A DNA stretch of 64,000 bases from Capitella teleta (Eukaryota > Annelida > Polychaeta > Capitellidae): NCBI GenBank assembly GCA_000328365.1, contig KB305379.1:70857-134856 (forward strand), written 5' to 3'. The position numbers were made by a program, and so were the translations under genes. Positions 54,713 through 64,000 of the stretch are shown here, piece after piece; the first letter of the stretch is position 1, and each line of letters begins with the position of its first letter. Under the pieces are notes generated by a model. It did no database searches and was not told where the DNA came from. It saw nothing but the letters and a program-made list of their open reading frames with translations.

Positions 54713-54718
54713 TTTATT
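54713..54718 (-). terminator. candidate polyadenylation signal of the ankyrin-cGLR gene
   Basis: AATAAA on the minus strand about 140 bp past the inferred stop at 54857. It lies beyond the opposing STAP signal at 54741, so the two transcripts would overlap at their ends. Confidence 0.45.
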
Positions 54719-54740
54719 TTTTTGCATGAATGAAATATTG

Positions 54741-54746
54741 AATAAA
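54741..54746 (+). terminator. candidate STAP polyadenylation signal
   Basis: First clear AATAAA after the STAP stop, giving a 3' UTR of roughly 760 bp. Confidence 0.45.
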
Positions 54747-54856
54747 TATTCATTTATGTTTTGGTTTTTTTTTTCTTCTATCCATTATTTTACGTTTGCT
54801 GTTTAAAATTATCCGCTTCACGGCTATAATATTCTTCCAATATTCTTTCACCCTCA

Positions 54857-57020
54857 TCATCGATTGTTCTTTTTAATGGAATGGTGGATATCTGTCAACC
54901 AATCATGAACCGTTCGTGTTTGCTGTCTGTTTCCTGTACAAGAGAAAGTTAATACAAAGTCCTTATATTCAAGTTCTTTGCACTTACTTACCCAACTTCA
55001 GCAGATGCATCTTCATAGCATAAGACGTTAAACGGAAGCCAGCGAAAAAATCCATCTCAGGTCGTTCGCAAAGCCAATGAGCATATTTGAAGATCAGGGC
55101 TTTTGTGATGACGTAAGCATCTCTGGCAGTCTGTGGAAGATCAGCCAACATGACCTCTTCGAAGTCTGTGTAGGACACCTTGAAAAGATCAGGGCTTGCG
55201 ACGTCTAAATACTCTCTATTCTCTTCTTCACCCTTCCCACGCTGTCCGTATTCTTTGTTTCCAATAATTGCGTAATAACGGCAACCAGTGAATTTCTCTT
55301 CGTCAATATCGTCTGTGGATTCCCAAGCATCCCTTGTAATCCTGTCCATGAAGAGAGCTGCTCCTTGCAGGTTATGCTCCTTCAGCAGAATAGCAGGAAT
55401 AAGATCGATTCCAATGTGGAGGTGCTTGTAGAGTTCGCCGTGGAATGTGAGGCTGAGTTCTCCGCCCAGCTTTGTTCTTTTCAGGTTCAGCATCTGGAAG
55501 GGCAAATCTTCCCAGAAGTCAGGCTGCATCAGCACCGTGCTCAAGTTGGCAAAGACTTTGTTGTAAATTGTTTCCAGCAGCAGCGGTCTTTTGGTGTCAC
55601 TGGGAAAATCATCAGTGGTGCCCAATGAGGGTCCGCTGTAGGACATCTTGGCTTCGTGAGTTATAATATCCTCGACGTGGCAGAACTGCGAAAATTTTTC
55701 CATGATGAGCATGTAATCGAACTCATCTGGAGGACCGCATTTGGTCCCCTCCCTTATGCTGCCTCTCAATTTGGGCCTGAATGCCAAATGAGGGAATTGC
55801 TGTTTGTATCTCTCACTCAGTCTCTCAATGAAACACACCATGTCGGCCTTCAGCTGCTCTGTTTCATCCTGGAAGAGTTTATCTTGATATCGGTTGGAAC
55901 CGATTGAAGGCGACTTCAGTATAGATTCCCATACTTTTGAGATCGGCATTTTCATGTACTTTCCACTAATCTTTATCGAGTTCTCGTGTTTGAAAGCGCA
56001 TTGATCCTTGTCTTCGTTTCTGATATTATCCGAGCAGAGAAACATGCTGCTATCAGTGCATAGATTCTCTATCAAAGCCAAGGCTTCCATCAGAGATTTA
56101 TAAAGATACAATAATTCTAGTGCTCCGTCGCCGACCACGTTCCGATTGCAGGAGGAGAGGATGATGTGACCTGGAGTCCTGCCGAAGTGATCCTTGGCAT
56201 TCACCATTTTATTTCCAATGGCCATTTCATTGAGGCTATCGGCAAAACTTGTGAGTGTATCATTTAATTTCATTTTGTTAACCAATACCCACAGTGCACA
56301 AGCATGCAGGAAATTCCGCCCTAGTGTGTCAGTGTAGTCGAGAACTGACTTCTTATCCACAACCAGGTACTTCAACTTCTTTCCAAATCCACCGTGTTCT
56401 GGCTTTGCATATCGAAGAAATTGCAGCCAGGCATGAAGAAAATTCGAGCCATCAGGAAGAACCTTGCTGAACAAGTCTGGGTGATGGTTCAGAAAGACAT
56501 CCATTGTTTCTTTGGGAACAAATGCCCCTTCCGTATGGAAATGATACACGCAGGCGGGGACTAAGGAGACGCACCTTGCCCAGGGGTCAGCCCCATTACT
56601 CAAAAGCCATTCAATAATTGACCGCTTACACTCCGGAGAGGCACAGTCCAGAAAGACACGGTCCGCTGCATAACGAAGAAGTGTCTTCCCCATATAGTCA
56701 GCCAATCCGTGGTTGCCATTGTACATGTAGATTAATTGCACAACAGCAATATTTAAATGTTGGCAGGCGTATTGCAGAGGTGTGGCTCCGTGCATATCCT
56801 TCTTTGTCATATCTGCCCCCCCCCCCCTCCTGGCGAGCAGCAACTCCACTATTCGTTCTCCTTTTTCCGTATCTTCAAGTGAGCACGCCAGGTGGAGGGC
56901 GGTCTGGGCTTTGTTGTCGGTCATGTTGATGAGGTCAGCATTTGCGTCAAGCAAGACGGGGGCGTTGTCTATCTCGCCTTTCTCCACCGTATGATGAAGA
57001 TCTCGCTTAATGGTAATCAT
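54857..57020 (-). CDS. ankyrin-repeat cGAS-like receptor (Mab-21/cGLR nucleotidyltransferase)
   Basis: Predicted nucleic-acid or ligand sensor that would make a cyclic-nucleotide messenger. Two exons: 54992-57020 and 54857-54933, joined over a 58-bp intron (GTAAGT donor, TTGTACAG acceptor), giving 701 residues from the first in-frame ATG. Residues 5-300 are ankyrin repeats, clear at first (QTALHLACS, GATPLQYACQ) and then degenerate (NFLHAWLQF, RTPGHIILS). The C-terminal half is a Mab-21/cGAS-type domain: LRGSIREGT (GS at 420-421), DEFDYML with E433 and D435, and HIGIDLIPAI with D539. All three acidic residues that bind catalytic metals are present, unlike in pseudo-enzyme Mab-21 proteins. The second exon ends the helical spine (TVHDWLTDIHHSIKK). 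A G12 run (56816-56827 on the plus strand) lies in the second repeat. Activity and ligand are inferred, not shown. Confidence 0.85.
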
Positions 57021-57812
57021 AACGTTCACCGTTGTAAGGCAGCCAACATGAATTACTTGTAATTCTCTGTAGAATGCATTACATTTCACAAAACGAGTAG
57101 GCCTACTTATCAAAAGGATATTAAATTTTTTACAGAAGAACTATTATTTTAATTTTAAGATGATCAGATCAGTGTTTTTTCTGTATTTTGGTTGAGAGAC
57201 AGGGAGAGATTGTTTTGCAAATGAGAGCCATGAGATTTGTTTGATGATGGGATCAGATAAAATTATGAAATGAATAAAACAAATTGAAGACAGTAGGACA
57301 AAATTAATTAAAGAAGGAAAAATGAATAGTGGAATGCATAAAAAAGGCCATTGAGTGCAATTAATGTTGAACTTTCTGCCGAACTAAATTAAGAGGTTTT
57401 GCACTTTTCAATTCATTTAAAAGAAATGTAAGTGGCATCAGAATGATAAGGAGATATACATGATCAATTTTGAAAATGTAAAGACCCCAAGGGTGACCAA
57501 GGGTAGAAAAAGGGTAGACCCCAGAATTGAAGAGTTTAGTCCCTGACGAAATAATCAGGTGCTATAATTAATAATAATAATAATTTAGTAATAATTTAGT
57601 CCGCTGAGGGATTTGTAAGGGCTAAAAGCAAGTGTCAATTTATCATGAGTTGATCTTAAAAATCTGTTTGGTTGGTAAAAACTATTAAAATCTTTCAAAT
57701 AGGATCTCACAATAAATAGATAAATGAAAAAAAAAACAAAAAAACATAAAACTTTAAAATCAAAACGGAGTTGGACGGGGAGCAGCGCAGTTCACACAGT
57801 ATGAGTGTTATG
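57021..57812. other. spacer upstream of the ankyrin-cGLR gene
   Basis: AT-rich; no promoter motif that I can support. The minus frame stays open for 31 codons upstream of the ATG, so an undetected 5' exon is possible. Confidence 0.4.
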
Positions 57813-58190
57813 TGGTTCCTAATAGAAGAGGTTAAGGCATACAATTAGCTCCTCTCACCCTTGGCGCTTCTGATTTATTCTTCTTTTTCCCCGTCTGACT
57901 GCAATCCTATGCCGACCGTGGAGGTCGAGGTCCCGGGTTCGAGACCCAATCAGGCGTTATGATTGTGAATTATAATTGTAATTCGTTATAATTGTTATTC
58001 TTCAATGACTCTGCAGTGCTGTCCAACTACATAACAAGGTCGTACGCTGTGTACTACTGTCTATAGTGATATGCAGGATAAAGAACCCTTGGGATTTATC
58101 GATAAGAGTAGTGGGAAACCCTAGTCCCGGGCCTTCTGTTCTGGCACCCGTATCATCCGATTGGTTTGGGTGGAGCCGTAAAACCCCATG
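57813..58190 (+). mobile_element. tRNA-derived SINE
   Basis: Head carries a pol III B box, GGTTCGAGACC, at 57936-57946, with a weak A-box-like stretch (about 57820-57845). The body (58005-58190) matches 52205-52375. The two copies establish a family; length is about 375 bp. Confidence 0.65.
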
Positions 58191-58370
58191 ACGCACGCAT
58201 ATTTTCCCTTCCTCCATGCCACTCGCAGAAAGACACACCGCTCTCTTGGCGGCAAGCCTCTTCAGCGGCTAGCTTCCTCGGCGGCACTTTTTCAGTCAGC
58301 TGTCAGCGCTGATTTAGTACATCATTTGCAAAAGCTGTAGTGTATGTTTTCTGTGGTGCGCAATATAGTT

Positions 58371-59085
58371 AAACAAAGAAATCATAATGCACTCGTTGAA
58401 TGGAATACGACAAAACAATCATGAGAAAATTAGCCTGTGCCTGTTCTAGCTATCGCGTACTAGTGATTTTCGACAAGTGGGCGTTTTTCCTCCAAATGAT
58501 TGTGTGTGAGAAGTTTGAAGCAGCTAGTTGACTGAAATTTTGTGTAACATCTTGTTTTAGTGCAGGGATTGAAGTAGCTCCCAAAGCTGTAGCGTGGTGT
58601 GTGGGAACTACTCCGCTACCCTTGGGGAGCTAGGATTGAAGCAGCACAAAGAAATCATAACGCACTTGTCGATTCCCAAGCAAACGAGCTAAAAAAAATC
58701 AAGAAAATGGCCTGTGCACACGCCATTGTAAACTGCGAATCCGGATTTTCTACAAGGGAGCGTTAAGTATTCATATGATTGCATTTGAAAAATTTGAAGC
58801 AACTAGATGACTGGAATTAAGTGCAATTTCTTGTTTTAGGGCATCGAATGGGCGAAGATCGAATGCATAAAACAATGCGTTATGATTATTAAAAGAGATG
58901 ATGGGAAAAACACCAAAGAGTCACAATGAAAGAATGTCTCGTGTACGCTCCTTTGTGTACTGAGCATTGCGATTTTCTGCAAAGGGACGTAAATTATTTG
59001 TATGATTGTGTGTGAGAAATTTGAAACAGCTAGGTGACTGGAACTCTGTGCACTATCTTGTCGCATCAATAGAAATGGGTGCACC
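58371..59085 (+). repeat. three diverged tandem repeats of about 230-280 bp
   Basis: Units at about 58371-58610, 58645-58850 and 58870-59085 share the ordered words AATCATAA.GCACT, GCCTGTGC, GATTTTCTAC/GCAAG, ATGATTGTGTGTGAGAA, TTTGAAGCAGCTAG and TGACTGGAA. No common open frame, so they are non-coding. Confidence 0.65.
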
Positions 59086-59117
59086 CACTCATGCAAGCCA
59101 GAGATGGCTGATGTAAA

Positions 59118-59565
59118 TCATTTTAGGGCAAACAAAAAAAATATCATTTTAGAGCAAACAACTCATTTTAGGGCAAACAAAAATATATCATTTTAGGGCA
59201 AAGATGTCATTTTAGGGCAAAAAAAAACAAAAAAACAATCTCAATTTAGGGTAAAAAAAAAAAATAATAATAATCTCATTTTAGGGCAAAAAAAAAACAA
59301 AAAAACAAAAAAAAACGAAATCTCATTTTAGGGCAAACATGTAATTTAAGGGCAAATAACTTGTTTTAGAGTTTTAGACACACCGCATTTGGAGGCAAAA
59401 AAGAATAAAATTTATTTATTTATTTATTTAATAAATAAATAAATAAATCTCCTTTTAGGGCAAACAAAAAATATCTCATTTTAGGGCAAACAAAAAAATC
59501 TTGTTTTTTCCTTAGGGCAAACAACTCATTTTAGGGCAAACATGTCATTTTAGGGTTTTAGGCCG
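59118..59565 (+). repeat. minisatellite of CATTTTAGGGCAAACA units
   Basis: About fifteen imperfect copies of a 17-30 bp unit with core CATTTTAGGGCAAA separated by A runs and, once, by a (TTTA)n/(AAAT)n block at 59415-59447. Confidence 0.9.
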
Positions 59566-59687
59566 ACCCCCTCCCCCACCCCCCAACCCCTGGGACGCAG
59601 TCAAGCGTATCGGTAAATGAACTATCTGCATTCCTTGAATATCTATGTTGCGGTTAGTGACATACCTAATTTGTTGGGGTTTTTTTT

Positions 59688-61175
59688 AAGGAAAATTTTA
59701 AATTAAAAATTTTCCTTATGTTACTTTACGAGTTTTTTTAAAGAAAATTTTAAATTAAAAATTTCCCTTATGTTACTTTACGTGTTTTTTTAAGGAAAAT
59801 TTTAAATTAAAAATTTTCCTTATATTACTTTACGTGTTTTTTGTTTGTTTATTTTTTTGTTTTTTTTTGTAAGTCTGTGAACGATTTTTTATGCGCCGTT
59901 GCTCGAAACTCCGTAGTATATTGCTAGTATAGCCATCTTATGTAAGTATAAGTTTAACTGAGGTTGCATAAAGGTCAAGGTCATTGTGGTAATTAAAGCA
60001 TTTAATTGCATAAATTGACGATTATTTCAAATTTCGTAAATTTTGTAACTTTTCTGAGTTGCATACAACGTGTGTTGTCGAGTCTTAGAAGGAAATGTGA
60101 TAATTTAGAATATTTGTGTGTTTTCGATCGAAACACATATTAAGCAACACTTAGCCAATTTCATTGCTTCGGTATTCCGTTGAACAAAGTTTGTTTCTGA
60201 ATATCTTGAATTCGCTCATTTCTGTCAATTAGTAAGTTGCACTTATTAATGAAGCAAGTTATTTCGGATTAACACTGAAAGTTTGAAGGTCAAAGGTTAA
60301 AGGTCAAGGTTGCAGTGATTTTTCAAAGTTGAAAGCTCGATCGATACTAACTCATTGACTAGTAATGCTAGCGACTTGTAACTGACATCAAATGATTCAA
60401 TGCATCAATATGTAAAAAAAGCTCGGAAGTATTTCTGCTCCTAGATGCACCGTTCTTGCGTAATCTTGCACAATAGCAATTAGGACTTTTTCAAATGCCG
60501 ATAACTCAATCGTTATGTAAGTTGTGGACTTGAAATTCGCAGAGTATATGCCACGCATTCACCTCTTACGAAATCCTGATTATAAATGAAGTTGCTTGAA
60601 GTTCAAGATCATTGTGGTCATTAAAGCATTTCATTGCAAAATTGATTATTATTTTGAATTTGTTTGATCATTAAACTATTATTGCTATCAAATTTGGCCA
60701 CTTATGACCTTCTTTGACTGCCTGGTGGTATACTGCAATGATAATTGGTTTAGCTTAGTGCAATATAATCAATCCAATGCACATAGCAATCTACTAGGCT
60801 GAGCCCAGCTGATCTCTGATAGAGCCATAAATATGTCAACTTCTGTCAACATGCAGATTGAGTCAGACCATCTGGCTGGCCCATTCGATGCTTCTGCACA
60901 GCCTACATGCTGTAGTATTAAAAATCCATATAATTGTTGGATTGCATTAGTTTTCATCATACATTAAATAATAATGTAAAGTTATGACAAGTAGAAATGC
61001 ATATTTAGCTCATTGGTTGCTCAATTCTGCTATAAATCATAAATTGAAGCATATACTATAGTTTAGCATCAAGACTAATATTGCTGCGATTACGTTCATG
61101 TTTTTTTTGTCAAGGTTAATCAATTGCTTAATTAAAAATTTTCCTTGGTCACATCTCTGATTGATTCTTGTTTTA
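59688..61175 (+). mobile_element. non-coding inverted-repeat element, copy B
   Basis: Begins with three tandem, each self-complementary, copies of the AAGGAAAATTTTAAATTAAA end (59688, 59741, 59792), then GTGAACGATTTTTTATGCGC shared with copy A, and ends at 61146 with TTAATTAAAAATTTTCCTT plus the same 30-bp extension as A. Internally it equals about 1.4 of the 615-bp units; from 59925 on it is colinear with 17700-17850 and 18300-19573 of copy A. Roughly ten percent divergence by eye. Confidence 0.7.
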
Positions 61176-61420
61176 TTTTTTTTATTCATTTATTTATTTA
61201 TTTTATGAACTTATATTAGATAATGCTATTTTTAGTATGTACACATGCAACATGTCATGTTTTGCAGTGTTTTTATTACTCATGTTGCATCATCAATTTT
61301 ATGCTTCATTCTAATTAAAATTAAGATTAAATTTTTTTTTTCAATTTCAATATTGACTTCCTTTTATATTGCTTGCCCCTATGACCATAATATTCCAGGA
61401 AGTTAAAGAAATTAATATTC

Positions 61421-61451
<31 letters not shown>

Positions 61452-62944
61452 AAAAAAGACAAGAGTAACCAAAACGCGAGTTTTATTCAAATGCACCAGG
61501 GTCAAATCAAGCAGAGTTCATCTTTGAGAGAAGAACAGTCATGATATTACGTGTATGGGAACATCACAGCGACACTTTGGTACCATTTGGTACCGTTTGG
61601 TACCCTAAACAATTTGTCAAACTAATCACAGAAGCAAATGGATGAAAAAAGACTCTCAGATCAAATAGTGCTTAATTATAAATCGATAAAAACATCTATG
61701 AAAAAAAACCAAAAAACAATTGTAATCAAGAAGATTTCCCCTTCAATAATTAGCAAGAATGGCGATACATGAATAACACAAATTTCAAAAAACATGTTAT
61801 GTTTAGCTTATCATAATAATTATACAGATATGCATTGTAATTTCTAGATAAATATCTCAAGAAAACAAGAAATTAAACAACTATACTAATTAGTGATGGA
61901 CAAACTTGTTTATTTGCCCTACGACAAATGTCAACCACACACGTTTTTCACATTTTAGGGGGGTTTGGTCGTTCTGTAAGGGCTTATTAAATTGTGGCCA
62001 AAAGATTTGTCCATTTAGTGTAAGATTATTTGAGTTATTCTTGACTTGTTCAGGCATGAGTGGATTGGAATTCATTCAACTCAGTCGGCCATTCAGAGCT
62101 TCAGGAGAATTCTCTCTCTCTCTGCCCATCACTAATTTCATTACGATGATTCGTTGGTCAAAAAAATTGTGCATTTGATTATTGGTCGTTTGTTTTTATC
62201 AAATTTTCTCTCGATCGATTTGAAAATTGAATCGCTAGTTGATCGGAAACATGTGATTAATCTCAAAAATAGTAATAAATAGACTATAATTATACATAAA
62301 TACAGTAAAACCCAAGTTATATGCACAAATAAGCTACATTATGCAAAGAATATTATGCTAACGACATCACAATAGTATTGAGATTCCAGTTGGTTCAATA
62401 TGATCACTTCCGATATGCACGCAATTAGATGTTGACGAAGATTTATACTTTTCTTTTGCAAAATACTCACTAATTAAATAAAATAAATTTAAATATATTT
62501 CATCAACCCCCCAAAATACTACCACAGAACCACTCTCTTGTCTAAAGGCACTCACGAGATGGTCACGTGATGGTTATGAGGTGGTTATACCACGGTTGTA
62601 CCGTGGTTATAAGCAAAGCATCAGCAGAACCTGTTACAACTTGGTGTTAAAACTCATATAATTGTCACAAATTCAGAGGACTATGAAATTTCAAAAACCA
62701 TAAAGTTTAAACTTGGGACATTCAACGCATATACACAACCAGAATACAATTAAGCACCACCCTTTATCCCCCGTCAGAGACCAAAAAAAAAAGAAAAAAA
62801 AAGAAGCCACAAATGACCTTTGAACCAAGGGACAGAGGAAGAAAATTATTTTACCCAAAGTGAATGATAAAAAAAAAAGACCAGACAGATTAGAATTGGA
62901 GTGGAAAAAATGAAGAAGAAAACAAGAGACAAGAAAAAGAAACA
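61176..62944. other. spacer and probable 3' UTR of the SLC12 gene
   Basis: A-rich tract at 61420-61449, three GGTACC words ten bases apart at 61581-61605, otherwise AT-rich. The minus-strand AATAAA at 61482-61487 may end the transporter mRNA. Confidence 0.4.
61482..61487 (-). terminator. candidate SLC12 polyadenylation signal
   Basis: AATAAA on the minus strand about 1.45 kb after the SLC12 stop; one candidate among possibly several. Confidence 0.25.
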
Positions 62945-63939
62945 TTATGAATAATATGTCAGCACGCTCTCTTGATTTCCCCGCAGGAGCAAGATAGGGA
63001 CGTTGATCTGGGTCAAGGTGTCAATCCACGCCATATACAGGCCACTGGAACACATCCCTTTGCGGGGCATGGGCAGGGTCCTGAAATTTGCATAAATTTG
63101 CATAAATTTGCATTCATTAAGCTACCTACATGACAATGAGGGAGGAGTCACTGGAGTACTGTGTGAGCAACTCCTTCAAGCGGATGTGACGATTTGTCTA
63201 GAATATAAAGTGTTGAATGATCGCCATGGTTACAGAGAGCCCTTGTACCTTATCAGTTTGAGCCGTGAGCTCATCTTGCGAGATCTTCCACGGATGTTCC
63301 TCAGCTGATTCTCCGTTGTCTTCATCCAACATCCAGTCGGAGATAAGATTGTCAAAGTCCTGCTGACTGGTGGCAGAGGGCTTCTTCCCAATGTCATGCA
63401 CGACCGTCATTGACGAATACTCAATCCGAAACCTGCTCAGCAAGGTCGCCATACTGAGGAATACAGACACATGGTCATGGCCAAGGTCATTGATAAGGTC
63501 AATAAACACTCACTGACGCTGTTCCTGATCCAACTGCATCTTCTTGGAGCCGGCCATGAAGACACGGAGCTTACAAGATGACCACTGAGACTTGGTTGTC
63601 AGGAGATAAGGCAGCAGTAGAGTTAAGCCTACACAAGGTCAAGGTAAATCAATGTCAAGGTCAAAGTCAAGTGCTAACCGCCATCATCAAACAGCCACCA
63701 GACGTCTATGAAACCTTTCTGCTTGCGCCTGAATCGCCTGACGTCTTTGAGAATCGCGGCGTTAATATCTTCGTCTTTTTCCTCGGATTCCGATTCGGAT
63801 TCCTCCCTGGAGGGCGTTGCTTTGAACCTCGCTTCATCGTTGTTGCCGGTAGGGTGCAGCAGATTGCCGTCCTTCGTTGCGGCGGCTTGTTGATCGGCTG
63901 GCAGCTGCATCGGTGAAGCGTCGTCAATCAATGGCGTCA
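62945..63939 (-). CDS. SLC12A1/2/3-like cation-chloride cotransporter, last five exons (partial)
   Basis: C-terminal cytoplasmic domain of a Na-(K)-Cl cotransporter of the NKCC/NCC group; the membrane part lies beyond the right edge. Exons 63679-63939, 63514-63628, 63249-63453, 63130-63197 and 62945-63080 join in phase across introns of 50, 60, 51 and 49 bp. Diagnostic stretches: [89 protein letters not shown], and the terminal [14 protein letters not shown] before TAA (62945-62947), matching the VLTFYS end of vertebrate members. TLP..RKG and RGNQE look closer to NCC, the rest to NKCC, so I do not choose a paralog. Donor of exon 63679 is GTTAGC, weak but phase-correct. No damage seen. Confidence 0.93.
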
Positions 63940-64000
63940 CTACAAATATTTGTTGATTATTTATTCGGCAAAAAACTTGTGGATAATAAATTTGATTGAG
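63940..64000. other. SLC12 intron reaching the window edge
   Basis: Acceptor TTTGTAG at 63940 upward on the minus strand; the remaining bases are intron. Confidence 0.7.

Noticed and set aside
54984-57113. Reading the sensor gene from 57113 and ending it at KLGK before 54984
   Set aside because: The codon at 57113 is TTG, the first ATG is 57020, and the apparent stop lies inside a perfect GTAAGT donor followed by a good acceptor 58 bp on.
57929-57950. Functional tRNA gene
   Set aside because: Only a B box is convincing; no full cloverleaf can be drawn, and the body is shared with another repeat, so a SINE head fits better.
59118-59565. Interstitial telomere
   Set aside because: TTAGGG occurs singly within a longer unit and never as a tandem hexamer.
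61581-61605. Three GGTACC words ten bases apart as an operator
   Set aside because: Too short and unsupported in a probable 3' UTR; likely local slippage.

Overview
This is animal nuclear DNA. Genes are split by GT-AG introns, protein families are metazoan (MAP1, a STAP-type PH-SH2 adaptor, an SLC12 cation-chloride cotransporter, a receptor guanylyl cyclase, a rhodopsin-class GPCR, a cGAS-like/Mab-21 protein), and the AT-rich spacers hold LINE, SINE, Tc1/mariner and terminal-inverted-repeat debris. Introns are two-sided in size: most coding introns are only about 42-90 bp (many 49-60 bp), while a few are kilobases long and full of repeats. This suggests a marine invertebrate with very small minimal introns; tunicates and sponges are among groups with such introns, but the sequence alone does not fix the phylum. 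The assembly has two N gaps (1321-1558, 12263-12312) and one single N (47428).

Layout. 1-1320: LINE remnants, then a gap. 1626-9501 (+): receptor guanylyl cyclase in about 19 exons; its only long intron (2750-6595) carries a mariner fossil, a dispersed repeat and a (TAA)n tract. Its reading frame is broken in several places. 11499-13400: truncated Tc1 transposon and a remnant of a repeated CXC-motif gene. 13670-14530: two LINE pieces head to head. 14746-15708 (+): intronless GPCR. 15770-26300: repeat land, with LINE pieces, a 2.2-kb inverted-repeat element built from 615-bp tandem units, and long palindromes. 27651-38456 (-): complete MAP1 gene in three coding exons. 38500-44300: spacer with LINE debris. 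44342-54001 (+): STAP-like adaptor with a long modular proline-rich tail. 54857-57020 (-): ankyrin-repeat plus cGAS-like nucleotidyltransferase, convergent with STAP. 57800-61175: SINE, degenerate 230-bp tandem repeats, minisatellite and the second inverted-repeat element. 62945-63939 (-): last five exons of an NKCC/NCC-type transporter that continues past the right edge.

Functionally the genes are unrelated housekeeping, signalling and immune genes rather than an operon-like set. The most interesting item is the ankyrin-cGLR gene: it retains all three acidic residues of the nucleotidyltransferase site, has a G12 run in its ankyrin region that could switch the frame, and its 3' end appears to overlap that of the SH2 adaptor. 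The second is the paired inverted-repeat element that carries arrays of AGGTCA nuclear-receptor half-sites.
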